From: Hyparrhenia diplandra
Lineage: Eukaryota > Streptophyta > Magnoliopsida > Poales > Poaceae
DNA: 64,000 nucleotides
Reading direction: 5' to 3'
Assembly (NCBI GenBank): GCA_015847255.1
Contig: JADLZK010001301.1
Coordinates: forward strand, 30,681-94,680
Shown here: in pieces, positions 34,411 to 45,115 of the stretch
Position numbering within the stretch: position 1 is the first letter of the stretch
Layout: each line of letters starts with the position of its first letter
Made by a program: the position numbers and the translations under genes
Notes under the pieces: generated by a model
The model's input: only the letters and a program-made list of their open reading frames with translations
Told to the model about the DNA's origin: nothing
Database searches by the model: none

Positions 34411-34755
34411 TTCACTGGATCATACGTTCATACTCCACTGATGATGCAGCATTTTCTATCTGATAACCGCATCACTGTTCTTTTAAGCAGCACATGGCGG
34501 TGTCAAGATTTGATTTGATGGCGACATCATTTTTCCATGATTCCTCCATCATCAGAGTGTATTTTAAAAAAGCAACTGAACCTCCATTCACTAAATCATA
34601 CATTCATGCTGCACTGATTTGGAAGCATTTTTCTTTCTGTCAACCGTATCCATCACTGCTCTTTTAAGCTGTCTGCTTCCATTTGACGGCAACATCATTT
34701 TTCCATGCCGCCTCTTCCATCATTAGGGCGGTATATTTAAAAAGTAACTGAATTG
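34411..34755 (+). repeat. two-copy tandem duplication, about 176 bp
   Basis: Copy 1 starts near 34411 (TTCACTGGATCATACGTTCAT) and copy 2 near 34587 (TTCACTAAATCATACATTCAT). Both continue with CATCACTG(T/C)TCTTTTAAGC and CATCATTTTTCCATG, and end in a TATTTTAAAAA or TATTTAAAAAG stretch. Divergence is moderate. Noncoding. Confidence 0.7.
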
Positions 34756-35941
34756 GCAGATAAGAATTGAAAGACTTGTATGGAAGCGTCTAAACACAAC
34801 TTAACATGATCAAATTTGTTCTTCTTATCTAAAGTAAATGATGTCATCAAGATTTACTTTAAAAGTAAATAATGTAATTAAGAGACATATTGCCTTAATC
34901 TATACATGTACTTCAGGATCGTGACATCGGAAAAAAATGGTAATATATCTCAAAATATATAGCTTTTGACTTAGTTTTTTAGCAATATCTGTTATTGAGA
35001 ACCTTTTTAAATTCCCTCACGACAAATCATACTTTGACACTTAGGTGTGTACCGCTCTATCTGTGTGTACTTCTGGATGGTCAGTGCATCAATCTTATTG
35101 AGGATGACATGTGACTTTTAAGTAATACAGTAATTATTGTTCCATGGGAATATATGCAAAATGCTAAGCTGTCTTTAGACGTCAAGATACATGTAACTAA
35201 TTAATATTGTTAATACTCTATGCAGGTACAGCATCCCAAACCAAAGGTTCATTGGATGCGTGATTTCAATTCTTGCCGACAACTCCATATATTCTTAGTA
35301 GTTTCAGTGCACTCAAACACTGATATGGAACAAGACGGCTAGCATATTCTTGACGTAGGTCATGTGCACTAACTTGACTAATGTTCCGTTATTACAAAGA
35401 AAACTATACATGTTCATTGCTAAGTTACGTATCATTATCCCCTTTTTTAAATGCATGAAAACTTCGAGGCGCCTGTGGTGACTTCGTAAGTCTCGAGATT
35501 TGTCACTCAGTCCTTCGAAGGTTCTCATAGAGGTAGGGTTTACGTGACGTATGTTTATAGGGATGAGTGTGCGTGTGTGTTGAGCATCTGCGTTTTATTG
35601 TGTTCATAGACATTGTTAGATGCTAAAGAAAACAAGAAACGGAATATGGTTATGACCTCTGTACAGCTTAACCATGTGTCCATGTCTTTTGTCTTCCTTA
35701 ATGATATTCGCAGGTGATGTTTCTATCCGATCCATTCAATTCTGAAATACGTCAGAATTTACATAGCAGTTCTATAAGAGGATGGTACTTAAATTTGCTA
35801 ATTTATTTGTAAGTTACTAATAACGTTGCCTATTTTGTAGCCTGGATATTCCACCAGAACTACCCACAAAACGGCCGTAAGTTTAGTGTACGCACGTGTC
35901 TCAATTCCCTCTAGAAGTTTTATCCATCTTGTTGGTTGCAT
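34756..35941. other. intergenic, no gene recognised
   Basis: AT-rich sequence without coding evidence. The last bases (CCGAA, 35942-35946) are the left duplication of the split solo LTR. Confidence 0.45.
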
Positions 35942-36059
35942 CCGAATGTCACAGACCGGATCGATTGGGCCGGTTGTGACACGTCGGGCGCGAACTCCGG
36001 GCGACAGTGGAGGCGGCGGCGCCGGCCCTGGTGGCCGGACACTACTACAGAATCGCTCA

Positions 36060-36370
36060 TCACTACCGCCGGTATCATTGTCGAAATTTAGTCCACCGGC
36101 AGCGATGAACCGCGTCCGGCAGTGATGAACCGTTTAGGCGCGGGACAAGCCAGAAACTCCACGGACTCGACCAATACCGACAGTGAAGATTTATATCTCT
36201 ACCGGTGAAATTTATGTCCCGGCATTGATCTGATGGACTCATATCACCGCCGGTGCAAATAAGAACCGACGGCCCGATCTCTCGCTTGTAACCGTCGGTT
36301 GTTGTCATTGAAAACTATGGTGTGACCGATCCGGTAGTGCCTTTGTGCGGTTCACTCTCGGTTCTAAAAT
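36060..36370. repeat. CACTA left subterminal repeats
   Basis: Repeated short words in both orientations, such as CACCGGCAG, CCGGCAGTGATGAACCG, CTACCGGTGAAA and CACCGCCGGTG. In CACTA elements such subterminal repeats are binding sites for the TNPA-type protein. The same word class fills 49140-49610. Confidence 0.8.
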
Positions 36371-36897
36371 AATGCCGGCAAAGTGATAAGTGCCAACTCA
36401 AAAAGGTGACAGGAGTGTTCTCTCCTTCCTACTCTGTACCATCCCAAGAACAGAGGCGCTTGTTTAGACCCTCCCCTCCAGTGCTGCAACCGTTCTAATC
36501 CGTGAAGGAATCGCTTGTATTTGAAGAATGGCTTGACGGTTTTTGGTTTAAGGTTAGTAACAATCATCTGCTCCTTTGATTTTATTCCCTAATTACCTCT
36601 GTTATGATAGGTACATCCCTTGATTCTTGTTCTTGTTCTTTCTATATTCTAGAGCCGCGAGCTGCAATTGAACTTAATTTCTGCTAGGCTTCCAAGCAAT
36701 TTGTGGAGAATCCATCATCTATAAGGTTGGTCGCCTAATTAATTACGCTGTTTTCCTGTGGTGCTATAATTATTTATTGTTAGTATGTGAGTCGAGATTT
36801 TACAATTTTGCCGACCAAAATAGTCCATGTGTCACCTACCAGCCACATTTTTTCGAGCTGAATTGATCAAGTCTTCAATTTCACCTTTTTTGTAGAG

Positions 36898-39800
36898 ATG
36901 GATCGAGAGTGGATGTATGGGTCCCGTGCAAACCGAGGGTTCATTCATGGAGTCTCCCAGTTTCTGTGTGTTGCCAGAGCTCATGCTGGGGTTGGGAAGT
37001 ATGTTTTTTGCCCATGCTTGGATTGCAAGAATGAACGGAAATATAGTAACACAGAGTGTATCCGGAACCACTTGTATACACAGGGGTTCATGTCAGGGTA
37101 TACCACATGGACAGAGCATGGTGAGATTGGTTTGAATGTTCCGCAGGAAAACAATGATGATCAGGCCATTCCTGCCGTGCACGAGGAAAACAACGACGTC
37201 GCCATGCACGAGCAGCATGAGGGCACTACTGGCTTACTTAGTGATACTCTTGCTGATGACAACGGCGAAGAGGATGGCCTTTCTTTGTTGCTACTTAATG
37301 TAGAGTCTGCATTTCTTAGTCCCAAACAGCTGAAAAAGCTAGAGAAAATGAGGCAAGATAGAAAACGCCATTGTACAAGGATTGTGAAGTGAGCAAACTG
37401 GAGGCCAACATATTGCTGTTAGACTACAAATCCGTAGAAGGGGTGAGCGACAAAGGCTTCGATTTCTTGTTAAGTGTAATCAGGAAATTGCTCCCAAAAG
37501 ACAATGAGTTAGCAGAGAAGACATACCAGGCCAAGCAGATGATCTGCCCCTCGGCCTCGAGGTCGAAAAAATCCACGCATGTGTCAATGATTGTATATTG
37601 TACCGAGGAACAAAATACATAAAGTTGGATGCATGCCCCAAGTGTAAACAACCACGCTATAAGCATGGGCCATCAAATGAAGGTAGCAAAAGCAGAGGAG
37701 GTCCTGTTAAAGTCGTTTGGTACTTCCCAGTAGCTCCCCGGGTGCATAAGCTATTTGCATGTGCAAAGTCAGCCAAGTTGTTGTGCTGGCATGGCGAAGA
37801 GCATCTGAAAGACACCAAGATGAGGCACCCAGCCGACGGGCGTGACTGGAGGACTGTCAGTACTATGTTGTACAAGGAGCTCGGTGGAGAGGTAAGGCAC
37901 CTTTGGTTTGGTTTGAGCACAGATGGAATGAATCCTTTCGACCAGGTTATGAGCAACCATAGCACATGGCCAGTGACACTCTGTATATACACTCTTCCGC
38001 CACACCTCTCGTATGAAGCGTTCGTTCATCCAAATGCCACTATCGATCCAAGGGCCAAGACGACCAGGGAATGACATAGACATGCTTCTAGAACCAAATG
38101 TGATCGATGAACTGGTAGAGATGTTCAAGACGGGTGTGAAGGATGTTTGGGACGCAGTACAAAAAGGAACATGTCATGGTCAAGGGAATACTAATCGCTA
38201 CAATAACTGACTTGCCGGGCCGAGGTTGCTTATCCGGAGAAAAGACAAAAGGCTATACTGGATGTGTCAAGTGCTTGGATGAAACACATACGGTACATCT
38301 ACCGTGCAACAATAAAATGGTTTATATGAGAAACCGTGAGGTTCCTACCGAGGGACACTCGCATCGAAGGAACAAAAGAACGTCGGGAATATGAAGAGGG
38401 AGGGCTCCGTGATTATCGAGATGGGAAAGCGATGCTTCGAGAACTAGACAAATGGAATTTTGTCCTTGGGAAGAGGGAGGGGGCGAGCAGTGACCGAAGG
38501 GAGTATCCGGAAAAAAAATCGCTTTTTGAAACCGCCTTACCGCCACTATTGAGGGTACGCCTTGTCTTGATCCCATGCACCTTACTAAAAATGTGTCTTT
38601 GGGGGCACCCTAAACCATTTGATGAACACCGGGGACCTCGAAGGATTCACTAGCCACACGGCAAGACATGGAGCACTTGGGAATCATGAAGGGTCCGTAT
38701 CCGCGGCTAGAGAATGATCATTGCACCTTCCGCCCGCGACATGGACCTTGTGTAGGGTCGAGATGGGGACTAGAGGGGGGGGTGAATAGTCCTTTCTAAA
38801 TCTAATTGCGTTGGCTAAACAAATATAATGCGGAATTGAAACTATTCGTTTAGCCAAGACTTCACCCCTCTAGCTATGACTCTAAATCACCTCACAAAAG
38901 ATCCTACACAAAGCAAATGAGGTGATAAGCCTAACTTGAGCTCCTAACCGTTTCTATTGCAAGGTCACACAAACCTATGCACTAGTACTTCAAACAAAGG
39001 TGAGCTCCTACACAATTCTAATGAGCAAAAGCACAAAGCCAACCTAAGCTCACTAGATGCACAATGGACAAGGCGACACACGCCTAACCCAAAAGCTCAA
39101 ATTACTTAGCTACACAAACTAAGCAAAGCAACTAACAAGCTACACAAGCTAGCAATTGCAAGAGCTACTCCACAAGCACAAGCATACGATATATGTGAAA
39201 GTAAATACAAAGCTTGTGATTTGGAGAATGCAAACCACCGAGAAGAGTAGACAAGTTGACACCGGTGATTTTTACCGAGGTATCGGGAAGCTTGCCAACT
39301 TCCCCCTACTCCTCGTTGTGTCGACCAACACCTTGGGTGGTTCCTTTGGTGTTTCACTTAGATGGTTCTTCGGTTCCAAGCCAAATGCCTTTAGGCTTAC
39401 CGCAAGACACCACTCTCAAGTGAGCCTATCACAAGGCACCAAGAAGACACCACACTCACAAGTGAGGTAACTCAAAGACACGCTCTAGTAGTGATGCTCT
39501 TCGCGATCCCCGCAAGGTGAGCTCGAACCTCTCACAAATCCTCCTTCTGAGCACCGCACAATCTCCGCTGCGTGCTTCACGAAGTCCCTTGCCACCAAGC
39601 CGCCTAGGAGGTGGCAACCTCCAAGAGAAACAAGCACACCGGCTTGCAACACGATCACCTAGTGCCACACGATGCAATCTCTCAAAGCAATCGCACTAGA
39701 ATCGCTCACTCACTCAATCGGATGAACACTATCAAGTTAGAGTGAGTGGGAGGCTCTCAAGCACCACAACACAAGCCACCAAGGCCCAATTGTGCTCAAG

Positions 39801-42475
39801 ACCGAACAAGGTCGGGTATGTGGTGTATATATAGCCCCCAAGTCAAATAGAGCCGTTGGGAGGAAATCCCAGCTTTCGCGCTGGGCCGATCGGACGCACC
39901 GGCCGGACTCACCGCGAGTCCGGTCGCTGGTCCGGCTCGACGCTGGTCCGGTCCACCGACAAACCCATCGGCCCCACAGCCAACGGCTACTTGGCGCCCG
40001 GTCGCAGCTTCCGGTCGGCACGGATGCGTTCGGTCCAGCGTCCGTCCCTGCGTCCGGTCAAAACCGCCTGCGGGGCTCTACCGCGACGCGCACCGGCGCG
40101 TGCGGCCGGTCGCGCGCGCCCGGCCGCTGCACCGAAGCGTCAGTCGAAGCGTCCGGTCGACGTTTTCCAGCGAAAACTCCACGAAACACCGACGCCTTCT
40201 CTCTTCGACATGCTACCCATCAAGTATACCAACTTGAGCACGAGGGCTAGCATGTTTTCACCTCCAACTTGCATCGGCGCAATAGAAAATATGCATCTCA
40301 TTTTCACGAAAGCGCCGAATCCGCTTTCTAAGCTTCGGCGGGAGGATGAGCGGTTCCCAAACCCAACTCAATCTGCAATCACCGCCGCCTTTGCAAATGT
40401 GCCAACACCACCAAGTGTACATCACCATGTGCATGTGTGTTAGCATTTTCACAATCATTTCAAAGGCCCGGTTAGCTCTTACCACGCCACTCGATCCTAA
40501 CACATCGCAAAGTTAGATCGCTCAAGTGGCACTAGATGACCGATATGCAAACAAGTTTGCCCCTCTTGATAGTACGGCCATCTATCCTAAACCCGGTCAT
40601 AAACTTCTCTAAGCTCCTTATGATGGGCGTGAAAATGAAATGCCCTATAGGTTATACCTTTGCCTTGTGCATTTCCATTCCGCTCCATCTCCAAGTGCCG
40701 ATGCAACCAATGCACCAACACGATCAAGAATGATATGATCCATTTCATATCATCACATGACCTTCTTAGTCCATCGATCTTGACCTCACTTGCTCTTCAC
40801 CGTTGCGTCGGTCCGTCGGCGCCAAGTCTAGCCCAAGCTTCACCGCCTCGCGGTCCATCGCTTCACTGCCTCGACTTGCCCTTCACACTTGCAACCGGTC
40901 CATCAAGCCAAGCCTTGTCTTGATCTTCACCACCTTGGTCACATGACTCCATGTCATGTTTCATATGCAATAAAGCTCCTTCATTGCGTCATCATGAGTG
41001 AACTAATCTCCTGTGTATTATCTCAATCACACATATTAGTTCACCTAATGTTGACACTCAATTACCAAAAACCACAAGGGACCTTTCACCTTGAACAGGG
41101 GCAAAGCAAAGAAAAAGTTTATCTCCTTCTTCAATGAACTCAAACTCCCAACAAAGCTACCGCGGGTAACTTGAAGAGGCTAGTGAACATGAAAGAACTC
41201 AAGTTCAACTATGGCCGCATGAAGGCCCATGATTGTCATGTCATTATGACTCAACCGCCCCTTTTGTTGCTATACGTGGTCTCCGGCTCCCCAAAGCTCT
41301 TTGCCGCAATCCTAAAGTTGTGCTCATTCCTCAATGCGATCTCAAAAAAGTTCATTGCTATGTCCACGCTGATTTGGACCACCGCGGCTAGCGAGATATC
41401 CGAAGCACTAAGCATGCTTGAGGTGGAATTCTGCCGACTTTCTTTGATATCTCGTGCATCTGCTGGTTCATCTTGTTGAACAAATTAGAGGCCTTGGCCC
41501 AATGCACCTACATCAGATGTTCCCTTTTGAAAGGTTGATGAAAGTTTTAGGAGGTATGTCGTGAACAGTGTTCGCACTTAAGGGAGCATGGTTGAAGGAT
41601 GGTCAACGGAAGAAGCCATCGAAGTTCTCGCACATATTATCTAGACATGGAGAGGGTTGGACTTCCAAAATATCTCGTCATGCGGGAAGAATATGTGGAA
41701 AAGGAACGATCGGGCCTAAATATGTTACAAGATAAAAGACCCACATTGCTTTCGAGACAGGCACATTTTGCTGTTTTTACAAAGCAAGCTAAGGACGTGA
41801 GGCCATACCTTGTGCGGCACAAGGCAATGCCGAAAAGAGCAAAATCCCAACATGTCACGAGAATGGGCTACATAAGAAACATACGGATGAATTTTGCGAT
41901 TGGTTGCAGTAAGCTTGTTTTTGGGAAAGAGTTGGGTAATCAACCGGATTTCGGGTGTGGGGCCTAAGAGTACATATGTTATGTACCAAGGGTACGAGAT
42001 CAATGGATACACATTTCACACAAAAAGCAAGATGGAAAGAGCCAATACCAAAGCGTGGTGTTCGTTTTGAATCTATAGACGAAAAAGGCGAGTGGAAGAT
42101 ACTTACTGTGGTTTCATAGAGGAGATATGGGAACTAGACTATGGTCAGCTGAAGGCAGCTCTGTTTCGGTGCCAGTGGGTTCCGAAATCAACCATCAACA
42201 TCGATACAGAAGGGTTCAATACAGTTGATCTCAGCAAGACCGCACATAGAGAGGACCCCTTCATCCTTGCAAAAGATGTTACGCAAGTTTTCTATGCACC
42301 GGACAACAAAACAAATGGAAAGCTACACGTACAGCTAGAAGGGAAAAGGAAGATTGTCGGAGTGGATGGAGTGATGAATGAAGCTGAAAACTACAGAGGG
42401 TATCACGAAATGCCTACATTCGCCGTTAACGTAGCCCAACCGATCGTAGATGAGGGTGAAGGTGAACCTGCTTAG
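36898..42475 (+). pseudogene. TNP2-type CACTA transposase with C-terminal DUF4218/DUF4216-like regions
   Basis: The ATG at 36898 starts MDREWMYGSRANRGFIHGV, the transposase-associated domain, with a Cys-rich CPCLDCKN and NHLYTQGF. The TNP2 core follows in changing frames: LDACPKCKQPRYK, GGPVKVVWYFPVAPRV, RHPADGRDWR, then LSTDGMNPF and HSTWPV, PRRPGNDIDMLLEP, TDLPGRGCLSGEKTKGY. The gene is cut at about 38745 by a solo LTR and resumes at 41094 with KLPRV, KAHDCHVIMTQ and LCSFLNAISKK (DUF4218-like). It ends with a DUF4216-like piece at 42092-42475 (GFIEEIWELDYGQLKAALF, KTAHREDPFILAKDV, QVFYA). Frame changes at about 37380, 37600, 38050, 38150 and 38390, plus stops near 41480 and 41970, leave it nonfunctional. 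Confidence 0.9.
38751..41088 (+). mobile_element. 2.34-kb solo LTR inside CACTA transposase
   Basis: Starts TGTAGGGTCGAGATGG, ends GGGACCTTTCA and is flanked by a perfect 5-bp duplication CCTTG (38746-38750 and 41089-41093). Just inside is GACTAGAGGGGGG followed by TGAATAG, a phrase common near the start of certain grass LTRs. A TATA-like GTGTATATATAGCCCC lies near 39820, followed by a GC-rich stretch. No gag or pol is present. On both sides the transposase coding sequence continues, confirming the junctions. Confidence 0.92.
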
Positions 42476-42679
42476 TACAAGCTCCATCACTATTGTAATC
42501 GATGGAGTTAGATTAATTATATTGTTCACTATATGTAATCGATGGAGTTACATTATTGTTAACTAAATGTAATCACTATGTTTGGACAAATTAACGTTCT
42601 TCACCAACTATGTAATCTATGGAGTTAGTCTATCTATACTATGTGCCTCTGATTTGCAACGGTGCTTTCAGTGAACCGA

Positions 42680-42830
42680 TCAGTAGCCAAAACAAAGGAA
42701 TTTAGGTTCACTGCCAGTTCAGAACCGAGAGTGATAGCCATTATCACTACCAGGAGGTTTCATTGTCGGTTGTTTCACTATCGGTTAAATAACTAAACCG
42801 GCAGTGATCGGAAAAAGCCTAAGATTTGTA
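42680..42830. repeat. internal CACTA-type subterminal motifs (left of tandem array)
   Basis: Words such as CACTGCCAGTTCAG, TTATCACTACC, TCACTATCGGTTAAAT and AAACCGGCAGTGATCGG belong to the same class as the terminal repeats but lie more than 6 kb from either end. Confidence 0.6.
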
Positions 42831-42840
42831 TGGTTCCTAT

Positions 42841-44321
42841 GTTACCCGTGGTTCATATGCTCTCAGGTGTCCTATCGGTCTCAATCTTTTTCCAAGTCTT
42901 TCACAATCAGTGGGTGAGTCATCAAATTTTTTTTGAGATTTTTAGGAGTTGGTTTGGTACTTTTTGCAGTTTTATTGATTTTCTGCGCGACGAGGCCGAG
43001 TAATTCTAGGTTTAACTGAGGCTACCCCCGAAAAGAATAGGCACCATGCCAAATTTTTCCACATGGTCTCATTTGGCCTAGGAGTCAAATAAATGCACAT
43101 ATACATGCTAAATTCTTGTGTTTGCATGATGTAATTTGCCATTTTCCGCCCGCTTTGCGTGAACGAAAAACCTAAAAATGAAAATATTCACCGAAAAACC
43201 TAAGATCTTGTGTGGGGCATATTTTGGGTGTAAATGACTGCAAAAAACAATTCAAGCCATTTACACGTTGGTGGATGGCACTTGCTTCATAAAGGCACAT
43301 GCACCTCCAACTCACCATAACTATAAACTTAGGTTTATGTTACCCGTGGTTCATATGCTCTCGTGTGTCCTATCGGTCTCAAAATTTTTCCAAGTCTTTC
43401 ACAACCAAGTGGGTGAGTCATCCAAAAATTTTGAGATTTTTAGGAGTTGGTTTGATACTTTTTGCGCTTTTATTGATTTTTCTCGCGACGAGGTTTCACA
43501 ACCAGTCGAGTAATTCTAGATTTAACCGAGGCTACCCCAAAAAAAGAATAGGCACCATGCCAAACTTTTCCACATGGTCTCATTTGGCCTAGGAGTCAAA
43601 TAAATGCACATATACATGCTAAATTCTTGTGTTTGCATGATGTAATTTGCCATTTTTCGCCCCGTTTAGCAGGAACGAAAAACCTAAAAATGAAAATATT
43701 CACCGGAAAACCTAAGATCTTGTGTGGGGGCATATTTTGGGTGTAAATGACTAAAAAAAATTCAAGCCATTTACACGTTGGTGGATGACACTTGCTTCAC
43801 AAAGGCACATGTACCTTTCCAACTCACCATAACTATAAACTTAGGTTTATGTTACCCGTGGTTCATATGCTCTCGTGTGTCCTATCGGTCTCAAACTTTT
43901 TTCAAGTCTTTCACAATCAAGTGGGTGAGTCATCCAAAAATTTTGAGATTTTTAGGAGTTGGTTTGGTACTTTTTGCGGTTTTATTGATTTTTTCGACGA
44001 CGAGGCCGAGTAATTCTAGATTTAATTGAGGCTACCCCCGAAAAGAATAGGCACCATGCCAAACTTTTCCACATGGTTTCATTTGGCCTAGGAGTCAAAT
44101 AAATGCACATATACATGCTAAATTCCTGTGTTTTCATGATGTAATTTCCCATTTTCCGCCCCGTTTAGCAGGAACGAAAAACCTAAAAATGAAAATATTC
44201 ATCGAAAAAACCTAAGATCCTGTGTGGGGGCATATTTTGGGTGTAAATGACTGCAAAAAAAAAAAAAATTCAATCCATTTACACGTTGGTGGATGACACT
44301 TGCTTCACAAAGGCACATGCA
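42841..44321 (+). repeat. tandem array, about 3 units of roughly 500-510 bp
   Basis: GTTACCCGTGGTTCATATGC begins at 42841, 43339 and 43851, giving periods of 498 and 512 bp. Each unit also carries TCCAAGTCTTTCACAA, AGGAGTTGGTTTG, AATAGGCACCATGCC and TTTACACGTTGGTGG in the same order. Units are very similar, differing by small indels and substitutions. Open frames inside (for example 43268-43513) repeat with the units and show no recognised domain. Confidence 0.9.
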
Positions 44322-44369
44322 TGATCCCTTCGACTCTTGCAAAAGCTTAAAATTCATGAACTGCCAGCT

Positions 44370-44430
44370 GTATGTACATCACTGTCGGGTTAATAACACC
44401 GGCTGTGAACATATATCACTTGCCGGGGAG
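44370..44430. repeat. internal CACTA-type subterminal motifs (right of tandem array)
   Basis: CACTGTCGGGTTAATAACAC, CACCGGCTGTGAAC and TATCACTTGCCGGGGAG again resemble the subterminal repeat words, so the tandem array is bracketed by them. Confidence 0.5.
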
Positions 44431-44436
44431 TAATCG

Positions 44437-44455
44437 ATATATATATATATATATA

Positions 44456-44503
<48 letters not shown>
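44437..44503. repeat. (AT)n microsatellite
   Basis: Two runs of AT dinucleotides, 44437-44458 and 44463-44503, separated by a short GATGT interruption. Confidence 0.95.
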
Positions 44504-44504
<1 letters not shown>

Positions 44505-44506
<2 letters not shown>

Positions 44507-45115
44507 AATCGGGCGCGGCCTTGAAATTTTCCCCAATTCTTTTGAACACCGCGCGCCACCGGTTCCCAGCGCAACCCGAGCCACCACACCACGCCGGCAG
44601 CAGCACCGCCGCCCACCTCGACGCCATCCCCCGCCTCCATCGACGCCGCCTCCATCGTTGCCGCCCACCTCGACGCGGCCACCTTGACGCCGTCGTTCGC
44701 CTCCATTGACGCCATCTCCCGCGCCGCCCACCTCGACGCCCTCCTTCCGCCTCCATCGACGCCGCCCACCTCGACGCCGGCCTTCGCCAACCTCGACGCC
44801 GTCCGTCAACGTCTCGTTCTGTCCCCATCACACTTTCGTCCACGACGCCCGTCCGAGGACTTGGAGGAGCGCAAGGAGAGCGGCTTTCTCCCACCCTCCC
44901 TAGGTGCTCTCTCACTACCCCTACGTGTTCGATAGAATGCCGCCGATGATAATCGACCCTCCCTCTTCGTAGCACAGCCTCCATTCTTCGTCAGTATTCC
45001 ATCTCCCCGCCGGCTGCCCTCGCGCCATCCCGTCGCCCACGCCCGCCGAGCAACGTGCCCCTCAACCTCCACGCCGCATCTCCGCCCATCTCGTCCAAGG
45101 TGAGTGCGACGCCAT
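44505..45115 (+). other. GC-rich leader or first exon of second CACTA gene
   Basis: A sudden GC-rich, proline-rich coding-like block with repeated CACCTCGACGCC words lies between the microsatellite and a splice-like GTGAGTGC at about 45101. Its position upstream of the TNPA-like exons suggests a 5' UTR or first exon. No domain is recognised and the frame is uncertain. Confidence 0.4.

Noticed and set aside
39456..40503. Open frames of 70-195 codons inside the inner solo LTR
   Set aside because: They are the GC-rich LTR leader read in several frames at once, with no motif. The LTR is delimited by CCTTG duplications.
43268..44029. Repeated 80-90 codon frames as a possible small gene family
   Set aside because: They recur only because the 500-bp unit is tandemly repeated. 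No start context or domain supports translation.
44379..44984. 201-codon minus-strand frame with Trp/Arg/Gly repeats
   Set aside because: It is antisense to the GC-rich leader of the second CACTA gene and runs into the AT microsatellite.
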